Both the position numbers and the translations under genes were made by a program. DNA of 8,751 nt from an uncultured Mycoplasma sp. (lineage in GTDB: Bacteria > Bacillota_I > Bacilli_A > Mycoplasmatales > Metamycoplasmataceae). The DNA is taken from the NCBI GenBank assembly GCA_947041065.1, contig CAMRCV010000013.1, positions 1 through 8,751 of the forward strand. The letters run 5' to 3'. Shown piece after piece: positions 1 through 7,256 of this stretch; position 1 is the stretch's first letter; each line of letters begins with the position of its first letter. Under the pieces are notes generated by a model. It made no database searches and had not been told where the DNA came from. It saw nothing but the letters and a program-made list of their open reading frames with translations.

Positions 1-47
1 CTACACTATAGCCTACACTCTTTCCCTACACGACGCTCTTCCGATCT
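1..47 (+). other. Illumina TruSeq HT i5 adapter (artefact)
   Basis: This stretch is sequencing adapter, not genome. Bases 1-6 match the end of the P5 flow-cell part. Bases 7-14 (TATAGCCT) match the published TruSeq HT index D501. Bases 15-47 match the 33-base read-1 primer site ending in CTCTTCCGATCT. Genomic sequence begins at 48. The adapter points into the insert, as expected if the opposite read ran through a short insert and was not trimmed before assembly. It joins in frame to the CNNM/CBS gene and would add 13 false residues (RSEERRVGKECRL) to its protein. Confidence 0.98.
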
Positions 48-1100
48 AATTTTAGTCATTAGTGTATCTCCAAGAATAATAAACTTGTGTGCTTCGATTT
101 TTTTAATTCTCGCTTCTTTATCATGCTCATCATAGATTTCTCCCACAAGCTCTTCTAAAACATCTTCTAAAGTGATTAAACCAATAATGGTAGTTTCATT
201 ACTACTCTTCTTCACAAAAGCCATTCCCACAGCACCTGACCTAAAGATATCTAGAACATGGTGTAAATTATTATTAATAGTAACTGTAGGCACTTCAATA
301 ATGTAGTTAGTGATATCAGAACCCGCAGGTAAATTAAAGATATCTTTTAAAAGTAAAATCCCAACAAAAGTTTTTTTGTTTTTAATTGGTATTCTAGAAA
401 AACCAGTTTTTTGAAATACTAACTTTGCTTCTTCAAGAGTTGATTCTTTTTTTAGATATGTAATGTCTTCGATTTTAATGTAGTGTTGTTTGATCTTTGT
501 TGAATCTAAATCTAGAGCTCTAGTTGCCAATGAAAGTTCACGGTGTTCTAAAACTCCTTCTTTATAACCCATTCTTAAAATTGTTTTCATTTCATCTTCA
601 GTATTTGTTACTGGGTTTTCAAAAGCGAATTTTGAAATTAAAAATGTGATTGGGTAAAAGAATCATCTGAAACCTTCCAAAATAAAGACAACTTTTTGTA
701 AGTAACCTCAAGCAAATTTTTTAGCTAATATTTTCGGGAATACTTCTCCGAAAATTACAAGCAATGGAGTTGCAACAAAAATTGGTAATATAACTGTTAA
801 ATAACTATCTGCTCCTAACAAACTTGTAAAGAGAAAGGTGATGATTGTCGAGATGGCAACATTGGCAATATTATTTCCGATTAAGATGGTTGCAATAGTT
901 CAACTAAAACTACTAACATGTTTCTTAATTAGTTTTCCTGTTTTTGGATGTTTCTTTAAATTCGTTTCTATTGCAGCCTTTGATAGAGATGTATAAGCTG
1001 TTTCAGCTGCTGAAAAAAGCGCTGATAAAGCAAACAAAAATAAAAGTGCAACAATTAGTAATATTAAAACAACGAGGGGTAATGATTCTGTACTTTCCAT
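48..1100 (-). CDS. CNNM/DUF21-CBS domain membrane protein (HlyC/CorC family), 3' end missing
   Basis: Integral membrane protein of the CNNM/CBS family, often annotated hemolysin or CorC/TlyC-like. Relatives are linked to Mg2+ or other divalent-cation efflux, but the substrate here is not shown by the sequence. Start ATG at 1100 lies 2 nt after the dnaB stop. There are 351 genomic residues. A first hydrophobic helix at about residues 8-30 is followed by the DUF21 signatures SAAETAYTSLSK, IGNNIANVAIST and GEVFPKILAKKFA. An acidic linker leads to two CBS domains at about 208-262 and 268-325, ending LEDVLEELVGEIYDEHD. Three UGA codons read as Trp (SFSWTI, FAWGY, FRWFF), so the standard code breaks the gene between 590 and 900. 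The protein stops at HKFIILGDTLMTKI, just inside the expected C-terminal CorC_HlyC domain, because the contig ends in adapter. The true stop is not in the window. Confidence 0.93.
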
Positions 1101-1102
1101 AA

Positions 1103-2443
1103 TTATTTAGTCCTATCTGTAAATTTACCTTTTGAAAGGTTGAAGCCTAATTCGATGATACCAACAGATCCGTTTCTGTGTTTAGAAACAATGAAGTCTG
1201 TTTGTTGTAACATTGAATCATGAGTTGGTTCTTTGTCTTTGTTGTAATAATCTTCACGATATAGAAATCCGATGATATCTGCATCTTGTTCAATCGCTCC
1301 TGATTCTCTTAAGTCTGACATCATCGGTGTTTTATCTTCACGTTGTTCTACCTTACGACTAAGTTGAGAAAGGGCAATTACTGGAATTTCCAATTCTCTT
1401 GCTAATTGTTTCAAAGTTCTTGAAATAATTGAAACTTCTTGTTGACGATTATCAGGACTTGATTTGTGTGATAAGGGAATTAATTGCAAGTAATCAATAA
1501 TCACAAGATCTAGTTTTCCCTTATTTTTAAGTCTTCTGGCTTTTCAAACCATCTCACTTAATCTAACAGTGGGTGAATCATCAATAAATAAATTGATTTT
1601 TTCAATTTTGTCTTGTGCTAAATATAATCTTTTTCAATCTGTTTCATCCATTTTAGAAGGATTTTTTAATTTGTTCCCATCAATGTTTCCTTCAATAGAA
1701 ATAATTCTGGTTAAAAGTTGCTCAGCAGGCATTTCTAAAGAGAAAAATGCTACATTATGTGATTTAGCAATGTTGTTTGCAATATTAAGTGCAAATGCCG
1801 TCTTTCCCATCGATGGACGCGCAGCAATGATTATCAAATCACCTTTTTGTAAACCTGAAGTCATTGCATCAATAGAACTAAAGCCCGTTATCAGTCCTGT
1901 TAATTTTTTATCATCTTGTCGACTAGCTATATCTTCAACAATTTGTTTGATCAAAATTTTTGATTCAACAAATTCATGAGTTTTCCTAGAACTTTCCAAA
2001 TCATACATTGTGGTTTGGAATTCCTCAACTAAATCTTCATAATTAGCAGAAGGTAAATCCAATTTATTTAAAATTGTTTTTGTAGTATGATCAATTTTTC
2101 TTAAATTAGCTTTAGAAGCCAAAGTTTCAAAATAATTTTGAATATTTGTTTCATAACCTGATGATTCAATTAAGTGTTGAATATACTTACCGTTATCAAC
2201 TTCTCCAAATAATTTATTTTCCTTTAAGTAATTAATAAGATTAGCACTTTCAATAACTTGATTTTTTTCAATAAGAAAATCAATTGCTTGAAAGATGATT
2301 TTATTTTTTGGATAATGAAAATCATCACTACTTAAATAGGCCACCATCTTTGTGGCAACAGAACTTTTTTGAATAGCAAGTCCAAGGAGGGCTTCTTCAA
2401 TTTCGGGAGAGTTATGGACGCTTTTATTTTTTATATTATTCAC
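1103..2443 (-). CDS. dnaB: Replicative DNA helicase DnaB
   Basis: Hexameric 5'-3' helicase that unwinds DNA at the replication fork and recruits primase. The protein has 446 residues, normal for the family. The N-terminal helical DnaB domain begins NSPEIEEALLGLAI. The RecA-like C-terminal domain carries Walker A ARPSMGKT (208-215), the H1a segment FFSLEMP with the catalytic Glu at 237, Walker B VIIDYLQL (314-321, Asp 317), SQLSR (359-363), DLRESGAIEQDAD (377-389) and KHRNG (421-425), which holds the likely arginine finger. Two UGA-Trp codons, at residue 270 and in SEMVWKARR, split the gene under the standard code. The start is GTG at 2443. It overlaps the rplI stop by 8 nt (GTGAATAA), and the next in-frame codons upstream offer no ATG before a stop, so translational coupling to rplI is likely. 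No clear Shine-Dalgarno sequence is seen. Confidence 0.97.
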
Positions 2444-2873
2444 TTTTGTTCACCATTATTTTTAATGTTGCTTCTATTTTATCAAAAATTTTGACAGGAA
2501 CCATTGTCACACCTAAAGATTCTATTTGAAGATGTGGTACTGCGTGCTTGCTTAAATTGAATCCTAGTTCTTTTAATTTTAAATTAACTTTCTTAGCTGT
2601 AATTGATCCATGAATAATCATGTTAGTTACTTTAAGGTCAAAATCTAAGACAATTTTTTCTAAAGCTTCTTTTACTAACATTGCTTCTTGTTGTTTTTCT
2701 TGTAAAATTTTAGATTTAACATCTAGTCTTTTTTCCAATTGTGAATTAGACGATTTATTAACAGGTTCTGCAAACCCATTTTTGATTAAAAAGTTTGTCC
2801 CGTATCCAGAAGAAACTTCGATGACATCATTAACTTTTCCATCTTTGCAATTTTTGATTATAATAACTTTCAT
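2436..2873 (-). CDS. rplI: Large-subunit ribosomal protein bL9
   Basis: bL9 binds 23S rRNA near the base of the L1 stalk with its N-domain and projects its C-domain outward; it helps keep the reading frame. The 145 residues match the usual length. The N-domain signature is visible as NDVIEVSSGYGTNFLIKNGFAEP (about residues 15-37). A charged connecting helix (EKRLDVKSKILQEKQQEAMLVKEALEK) follows, then the C-domain with HGSITAKKVNLKLKELG. ATG at 2873 is preceded by AAAGGA at a good distance. It starts 9 nt after the gdpP stop and overlaps dnaB, giving the gdpP-rplI-dnaB order known from Bacillus. It contains no tryptophan and reads whole in either code. Confidence 0.97.
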   Translation of the reverse strand: MKVIIIKNCKDGKVNDVIEVSSGYGTNFLIKNGFAEPVNKSSNSQLEKRLDVKSKILQEKQQEAMLVKEALEKIVLDFDLKVTNMIIHGSITAKKVNLKLKELGFNLSKHAVPHLQIESLGVTMVPVKIFDKIEATLKIMVNKSE

Positions 2874-2882
2874 TTTTTTCCT

Positions 2883-4862
2883 TTAATTTTTATTACTAAT
2901 AATTGCTTGAATAACATTATCAGTAAAAACTTCGATTGTTTCTTTTGTTTTTGAATCTGAAACAGCTGCAGCAGCTGAGAAGTGACCACCACCACCTACT
3001 TCTTCTGCAATTATTTGCACATTCGTTTTAATTCCACGTGCTGATAACTTAAAGACATCATTATCTGAACTGTGTTGTTTCTCTTGTTTGGCAATAACAA
3101 AGGCCGCTCTTCTGCCATCAATTCTTAAAATTTCATCTGCCGCCATTGAAACCACATCACTAGGAACAACTTCATCATAAGAGGTCAATCAGTAACCTGG
3201 TTTGATTTCTCTTAGATTACTTAATATTTTAACAATTAATTCATGAATATCATTTGAAATTTTTAAAATTGCAATTGATTTTTCTGATTTTGCGCCTCAT
3301 TCACCCAAAAGAGAAGCAGCAAAAAATGTTTTTGAACTTGTTGATTTCTGGAATTGATTTGAATCCATATATAAACCATTCAATAACATTTGAATAGTAT
3401 TAGTAGTTAAAATTGATTTTAAATCATTAAAAGCAATTAATTCTGTGATTATTTCACAAGTTGAAGAAGCTGTTGATTCTACAAATACATTTAAATCAAC
3501 CAATACTTCATCTAACTTCGAAACTCTATGGTGGTCAAAAATAAAGATATTATGTGGAAGTGGCTTCATAAAGACTTTAGGATTCTCTACCCTTGATGAA
3601 TCAGCACAATCCAATACAACAACCAATGTTTTTTTATCTGTAATAGAATTGGCTTTAGATGCAGAGATAAAAATCTTTGATTCATTTGGAATATATTTAC
3701 TAATTGTTTTTTTAGCAGTATCATCAAATGTTTGATTTTGAATATAAGCTTCTTTATCAAAGTGTTTAGCAATTTCATATATTGCCATAGAAGAACCAAT
3801 TGCATCAAGATCTGCAAACTTATGTCCATAAATAATTACTTTATCAATTGATTGGTCTAACAACCTTTCTTTTAGGTGTTGAGAAATATGTTTAATTCTT
3901 GTTCTACTTTCATTAATAGCGATTTCTGATTTAGAACCATAGTATTTTGGTTTTTCTTTTTCTGAAATAATTGTTACTTGATCTCCACCACGTGATTGTG
4001 ATTGTCTAATCCCAAATTTAGCCATTTCATTTAATTTATCAAATTTATTTGAACCAATACCGAAACCTATTGAAACTGATACTTGAACTGATTTTAAACT
4101 ATCATTATTTTTTAAAGATTCGAATTCATAAAAGTTAGTAGTAATCATTTTATCTAAATTTGATTTATTTGTAATCAAGATAAACTTACCATTAACATAT
4201 TGACGGAAAGTTAAGTTGTATTTTCTAGAAATTGAATCTAGTAAATTGATAACCATTGATTGAACAATGAAGATTTCTTCTTCTGAAAGAATTGATTGAA
4301 ATTGTTGAAAGTTATCAATATCTAATTCACCAATAACTGTTTTTTCTAATTCGTGATATTTAATCGCTGTTTGTTCTTCGGTAATATCTTTAAAAGTGAT
4401 CATTAATTGTTTTGGAAAATATTTAACTTGATAAAATAAATTGTTTTTAGAAATGATAGTTTCGTATTCTTCCATAATTGTAGCAATATTTAGAGAAGGA
4501 ATTAATTCAGTAATTGGTTTATTAATTATTTTTTTATTAAATCTAGAAGAAATAAAATCAGAAATTCAAATTATTTTTCCTGTCGATGATAAAACAACAA
4601 TTCCCATCCCAGATTTTGAAACAATATTTTCAAAGTAAAAATTAACTGATTTTTTTACATCAAAACTTCTTTCCTTAGTTCATCTATAATTTCAAACAAC
4701 AAAAAATAAGATTGATGGAGAAATAAGCGATAACAAAATAACTATCGGAAGTTTGATAGCAATATTAAAATCTAGGGCCCCAATTAAAATAATTGTTCCT
4801 AATATTAATACCGTAAAGATGATTAATGTTGTAATTCAGATTACTTTGATATTTTTTTTCAT
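2883..4862 (-). CDS. gdpP: GdpP-type cyclic-di-AMP phosphodiesterase
   Basis: Membrane-bound enzyme of the GdpP (YybT) family, which hydrolyses c-di-AMP to linear pApA and so tunes K+ and osmotic balance. The 659 residues match the family. Two N-terminal membrane helices lie at about 6-28 and 34-58. A PAS-like region (about 65-165) follows, then a degenerate GGDEF domain in which SRGGDQ (290-295) replaces the active motif. The catalytic DHH domain has GHKFADLDAIG (His 347, Asp 351, Asp 353), VVLDCAD (Asp 418), DHH (443-445) and LYMDSNQF (Asp 500). The DHHA1 domain has GGGGH at 623-627. All expected metal ligands are present, so I expect it to be active. Six UGA-Trp codons cut it into pieces under the standard code. 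The start ATG at 4862 has eight A immediately after it and no Shine-Dalgarno sequence before it. It heads the gdpP-rplI-dnaB-CNNM unit. Confidence 0.96.
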
Positions 4863-4874
4863 AATTTATAATAT

Positions 4875-4883
4875 ATTATAGCA
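4875..4883 (-). promoter_or_regulatory. Extended -10 promoter for gdpP
   Basis: On the minus strand this reads TGCTATAAT, a perfect extended -10 element. A weak -35 candidate, TTAAAA, sits 16 nt upstream, just downstream of the rpsR terminator. Transcription starting about 7 nt past the -10 would begin near 4868, leaving only about 6 nt before the gdpP ATG at 4862. That predicts a nearly leaderless mRNA. The element is seen directly; its activity is inferred. Confidence 0.6.
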
Positions 4884-4906
4884 ATTTTATTGTTAATTTT
4901 AAGGAT

Positions 4907-4930
4907 AAAAAAACAACTTTTAGTTGTTTT
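4907..4930 (-). terminator. Intrinsic terminator after rpsR
   Basis: A perfect 9-bp inverted repeat (4910-4918 with 4922-4930, loop of three bases) reads on the minus strand as AAAACAACT, AAA, AGTTGTTTT and runs into a tract of seven T. It lies 22 nt past the rpsR stop and before the gdpP promoter. The stem is AT-rich with three G:C pairs, so termination may be partial. It marks the end of the rpsF-ssb-rpsR unit. Confidence 0.7.
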
Positions 4931-4951
4931 AACTTATTGTTAAGAAATATA

Positions 4952-5206
4952 TTATTTTCTAACTCTTTCAGAAATGAAAGGTATTAGAGCCATAATTCTT
5001 GCTCTTTTGATACTTGTAGATAATAATCTTTGGTGTCTTGAGCAAGTTCCAGTAACTCTAGATGGTAAAATTTTACCGTGTGAATTGATAAATCTACCAA
5101 CTAAAGCAACATCTTTAAAGTCGATGTACTCAATTCTTTCTAAACAGAAAAAACATGGTTTCTTTTTAAAAATTTTCTTGGTTGGTTTTTTATTAAAACT
5201 GTTCAT
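4952..5206 (-). CDS. rpsR: Small-subunit ribosomal protein bS18, zinc-binding form
   Basis: bS18 sits on the platform of the 30S subunit as a heterodimer with bS6, encoded two genes upstream. The 84 residues are a normal length. The family core is clear: IDFKDVALVGRFINSHGKILPSRVTGTCSRHQR, then a basic end, SIKRARIMALIPF. Cys 18, Cys 21, Cys 55 and His 58 form the CxxC...CxxH set seen in zinc-carrying bS18; zinc-free forms have Ser and Tyr at the last two places. ATG at 5206 follows AAAGGAGT at ideal spacing. A 34-nt gap separates it from ssb, and a terminator follows, so it is the last gene of rpsF-ssb-rpsR. Confidence 0.97.
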   Translation of the reverse strand: MNSFNKKPTKKIFKKKPCFFCLERIEYIDFKDVALVGRFINSHGKILPSRVTGTCSRHQRLLSTSIKRARIMALIPFISERVRK

Positions 5207-5240
5207 AATTTACTCCTTTGTATTTTATATTATAAATATT

Positions 5241-5696
5241 TTATAAATCTAGTTCTCAAGGAACATCATCTTGCTCATTTTCTTCTTGAGCAAAAGTTGC
5301 TTCTTGTGAATTTTGATTTTTTGGTTTAGTTTCAAAGACTGCTGTGTTATAGTCATCAGTAGGTTTTGCAGATGTTCTTGCTAAAACAATACTTCTAGGT
5401 TCTAAATGCTTAACCGAAATCGGTACAACAGAAAAAGAATTAACAATATCGCCTTTGTCATTTTTGTAATTTGAAGTTTGAATTGAGCCATCAATTGATA
5501 GCAGATCTCCCTTATTCACATATTTACTAAAATATTCTGCTGTTTTCCCAAAGATGGTTAAAGATATAAAATCTGTAGTATCTTTCGAAAAATCTCTATT
5601 AACCGCTAAGGTTGCTCTTGCATATGTATTTAAATTTTTTGATTCAAACATTGCAGGAGTAGAGGAAATTCTCCCTACTAATAAAACTTTATTCAC
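5241..5696 (-). CDS. ssb: Single-stranded DNA-binding protein SSB
   Basis: Coats and protects single-stranded DNA during replication and repair and recruits partners through its acidic tail. The 151 residues comprise an OB-fold (about 1-105) from NKVLLVGRISSTP through TDFISLTIFGKTAEYFSKYVNKGDLLSIDG, then a Gln/Asn/Glu-rich linker and an acidic end. The start is taken as GTG at 5696, which gives the usual N-terminus MNKV; it lies 1 nt after the rpsF stop, implying translational coupling. The frame is open further upstream, but only inside rpsF. Near the end a UGA codon at 5256-5258 is Trp 147, so the protein runs DDVPWELDL to TAA at 5241. The standard code would cut it at DDVP. Positions that are Trp in E. 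coli SSB (the TEWHR and RKWTD segments) are Phe and Tyr here. Confidence 0.95.
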
Positions 5697-5697
5697 T

Positions 5698-6126
5698 TTA
5701 TTCTTCTTCCGAAAATGGTCTTGGTTTTCTAACGTATGGTTTTCTAGTTGAATCACTTGATGTTTCAGAGTTTTCATTTTCTTCTCTTTTAACATAAGGT
5801 TTTTTAACAAAAGGTTTTTTAATCTTTTTAGGATTAGCTTTTCTATTTAAACCTTTTTCAGAATCTAAATTGATAACCATTTGTCTTCAAACAACTTTTG
5901 TTATATTACATTTTCTTGTGAATTCAATAACTTCTTCACCGGTAGCTGAAACATTAATTAAAATGTAAATAGCATTTTTTGATTTATTGATTTTATACGC
6001 TAATTCTGTGGTCTCTAATTTTTCAACTTTTAAATCGCTTGATTTGAAAGTTGATTCACATATTTCTTGTGCAATTTGAGAATTTGAACTAGGGTCTAAA
6101 ATCAACATGATTTCATATTTTGACAT
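5698..6126 (-). CDS. rpsF: Small-subunit ribosomal protein bS6 with long basic-acidic tail
   Basis: bS6 binds the central domain of 16S rRNA together with bS18. The ferredoxin-like core covers about residues 1-98, with YEIMLILDP at the start, ETTELAYKINKSKNAIYILINV in the middle and ITKVVWRQMVINLDSEKG at the end. One UGA (5887-5889) is Trp 80; the standard code would end the protein just before it and start a false 60-residue gene. At 142 residues it exceeds the usual 95-100 by a tail of about 45 residues holding KKPFVKKPYVKR and RKPYVRKPRPF around an acidic Ser/Glu stretch. The start ATG at 6126 follows AAGGAGGT (6138-6131). An in-frame ATG 45 nt upstream lies within the leader hairpin, lacks family similarity and is rejected. 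First gene of rpsF-ssb-rpsR. Confidence 0.96.
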
Positions 6127-6130
6127 GTTG

Positions 6131-6177
6131 ACCTCCTTATGGTCTATAATCTGGACTAATGTATTAGTCAAGGAGTT
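6131..6177 (-). promoter_or_regulatory. rpsF leader with hairpin and anti-Shine-Dalgarno pairing
   Basis: On the minus strand the leader contains CTCCTT (6175-6170), directly followed by the hairpin GACTAAT/ATTAGTC (6169-6163 with 6160-6154), then an unpaired arm CAGATTATAGACCAT, then the ribosome binding site AAGGAGGT (6138-6131). CTCCTT pairs perfectly with AAGGAG, so the fold can block rpsF translation. Position and logic fit autoregulation by the bS6:bS18 pair, which is known for rpsF leaders in other bacteria. I do not see the CCG triplet reported for that motif, so membership is unproven. Confidence 0.5.
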
Positions 6178-6193
6178 TAATTACTCAATAAAT

Positions 6194-6199
6194 ATTATA
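6194..6199 (-). promoter_or_regulatory. Putative -10 box of the rpsF-ssb-rpsR unit
   Basis: TATAAT on the minus strand in the 103-nt gap between ysxC and rpsF. Transcription would start near 6187, about 60 nt before the rpsF ATG, and so would include the whole leader fold. No good -35 box is seen, which is common in mycoplasmas. No terminator is visible after ysxC, so read-through from upstream is also possible. Confidence 0.45.
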
Positions 6200-6229
6200 A
6201 TCTATAATCAAAGAAAATATTAAAATCTA

Positions 6230-6799
6230 TTATTGATTTTTTAGGGAATAAACATATTCTCTTAACTTATCTATATTTTTGTGTTTTTGAGATGAACATA
6301 GAAAGATATCAGCTGGATCAAATGAAGCAATAATTGGGTTCTGTAACATTTTATATCTTTCAGATTGTGTTGTACGATCAATTTTGGTTCCTACCAAAAT
6401 TATTTTATGATTTTTTTCTGACAAATAGTTAAAAAAGAAAACGTCTTCTTCCATCATTCCGTGCCTTGTATCGAATAATAAAAAAATATGTGATAACTTA
6501 GTAGAATTACTAAAATATTCATCAAGCATGATGTGCATTTTGTCTTTTTGAGTTTTTGACATTTTGGCAAATCCATAACCAGGAAGATCGACAACCATCA
6601 CACCTTTTTCAGTATCAAAATAATTGATCAATTGTGTTCGTCCTGGAGTCTTTGAAGTTTTAGCTAATTTATTATTATTAGAAAGCGCGTTAATTAAAGA
6701 AGACTTCCCGACATTACTTCGACCAATAAAACAAACTTCTTTAAAGTCGTGTTCTAATCAGTTTTCTTGCGATGAAGATGATTTAATAAAATTTCACAT
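6230..6799 (-). CDS. ysxC: Ribosome biogenesis GTP-binding protein YsxC/EngB
   Basis: GTPase of the TrmE-Era-EngA-YihA-Septin class needed for large-subunit assembly. The 189 residues are a normal length. G1 is GRSNVGKS (26-33), the G2 region is KTPGRTQ (about 50-56), G3 is DLPG (71-74) within VVDLPGYGFAKMSK, G4 is TKID (138-141, where TKxD is usual) and the G5 region is CSSQKHKNID. Two UGA-Trp codons (MWNFIK and ENWLEH) lie in the first 14 residues, so the standard code loses the N-terminus and the P-loop. The start ATG at 6799 gives the family-typical MWxFIKS beginning, 18 nt after the coaD stop. There is no strong Shine-Dalgarno sequence, so it may depend on coaD translation. Confidence 0.95.
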
Positions 6800-6817
6800 A
6801 TACTCAATAATACTTTA

Positions 6818-7243
6818 TTAATTGGTTTTCATTAATTTTTTATGTCTAATCAATGTTGAAGAAATATCTTTGTAGTCATATGTTGGAAAAAGAATAACCG
6901 TCTCTAAAGTGTTATTCACAAAATTATTGGCATTAGCAAGATTTAATTCATAGTCAAAATCTATTTTAGTTCTAGCGCTTCTTATTAAGAAATTTGCTCC
7001 TAATTCATTCGCTAAGGTACCTGTAAGCTTTGTTTTATTAATCAAAACTATTACTTTACTATTTTCTTTAAAAAGCTCCTGAATATTTTTGTGGTTTAAT
7101 TCAAAATTGTTTAATAATTCTTTATCTGGATTTTGAGTAACTACTATGTAAACTAAATCAAACATATTAAGTGATTTTTGCACTATTGATACATGACCTT
7201 CATGAAAGGGATTGAACGAACCAGGATAAATTGCTATTTTCAT
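6818..7243 (-). CDS. coaD: Phosphopantetheine adenylyltransferase CoaD
   Basis: Transfers AMP from ATP to 4'-phosphopantetheine, the penultimate step of coenzyme A synthesis. The nucleotidyltransferase motif is GSFNPFHEGH (8-17), the (T/H)xGH type, with Asn where Asp is common in GSFDP. CoaD rather than NadD is indicated by LIRSARTKIDFDYELNLANANN, where Arg 88 and Arg 91 align with the E. coli substrate-binding pair, and by the adenylate motif ISSTLIR (127-133). At 141 residues it is shorter than the E. coli enzyme (159) because the C-terminal helix is cut short. ATG at 7243 has no Shine-Dalgarno sequence and lies 64 nt after the previous gene, behind a terminator. It is probably co-transcribed with ysxC. 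Confidence 0.9.
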   Translation of the reverse strand: MKIAIYPGSFNPFHEGHVSIVQKSLNMFDLVYIVVTQNPDKELLNNFELNHKNIQELFKENSKVIVLINKTKLTGTLANELGANFLIRSARTKIDFDYELNLANANNFVNNTLETVILFPTYDYKDISSTLIRHKKLMKTN

Positions 7244-7249
7244 ATTTAA

Positions 7250-7256
7250 ATTTTAC
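7250..7256 (-). promoter_or_regulatory. Possible -10 of coaD
   Basis: GTAAAAT on the minus strand, preceded by T (TG at extended -10 spacing is imperfect), lies between the terminator and coaD. Transcription from it would begin at or next to the coaD ATG, giving a leaderless message and fitting the lack of a Shine-Dalgarno sequence. In such AT-rich sequence chance matches are frequent, so support is weak. Confidence 0.25.

Noticed and set aside
1569..1979. 136-residue open frame on the plus strand
   Set aside because: It lies wholly inside dnaB on the opposite strand; dnaB has all helicase motifs, and the plus-strand product has no recognisable family features.
4852..4859. Run of eight A just after the gdpP ATG as a phase-variation switch
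   Set aside because: AAA and AAT codons are normal for this base composition, the frame is intact, and there is no sign of an alternative product.
5697..5810. Longer N-terminus for SSB
   Set aside because: The frame is open by chance inside rpsF. The SSB family begins at MNKV, which the GTG at 5696 provides.
5698..5880. Separate 60-residue gene starting MVINLDSEKG
   Set aside because: It is the C-terminal part of bS6, separated only by an in-frame UGA that encodes Trp 80.
6127..6171. Upstream in-frame start for rpsF adding MTNTLVQIIDHKEVN
   Set aside because: The added residues do not match bS6, and the start lies in the leader hairpin. The ATG at 6126 has a strong ribosome binding site and the family-typical beginning MSKYEIML.
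6143..6209. Direct repeat TCTATAATC at 6143-6151 and 6201-6209
   Set aside because: Nine bases in very AT-rich intergenic sequence; chance is likely and no further copies are seen nearby.
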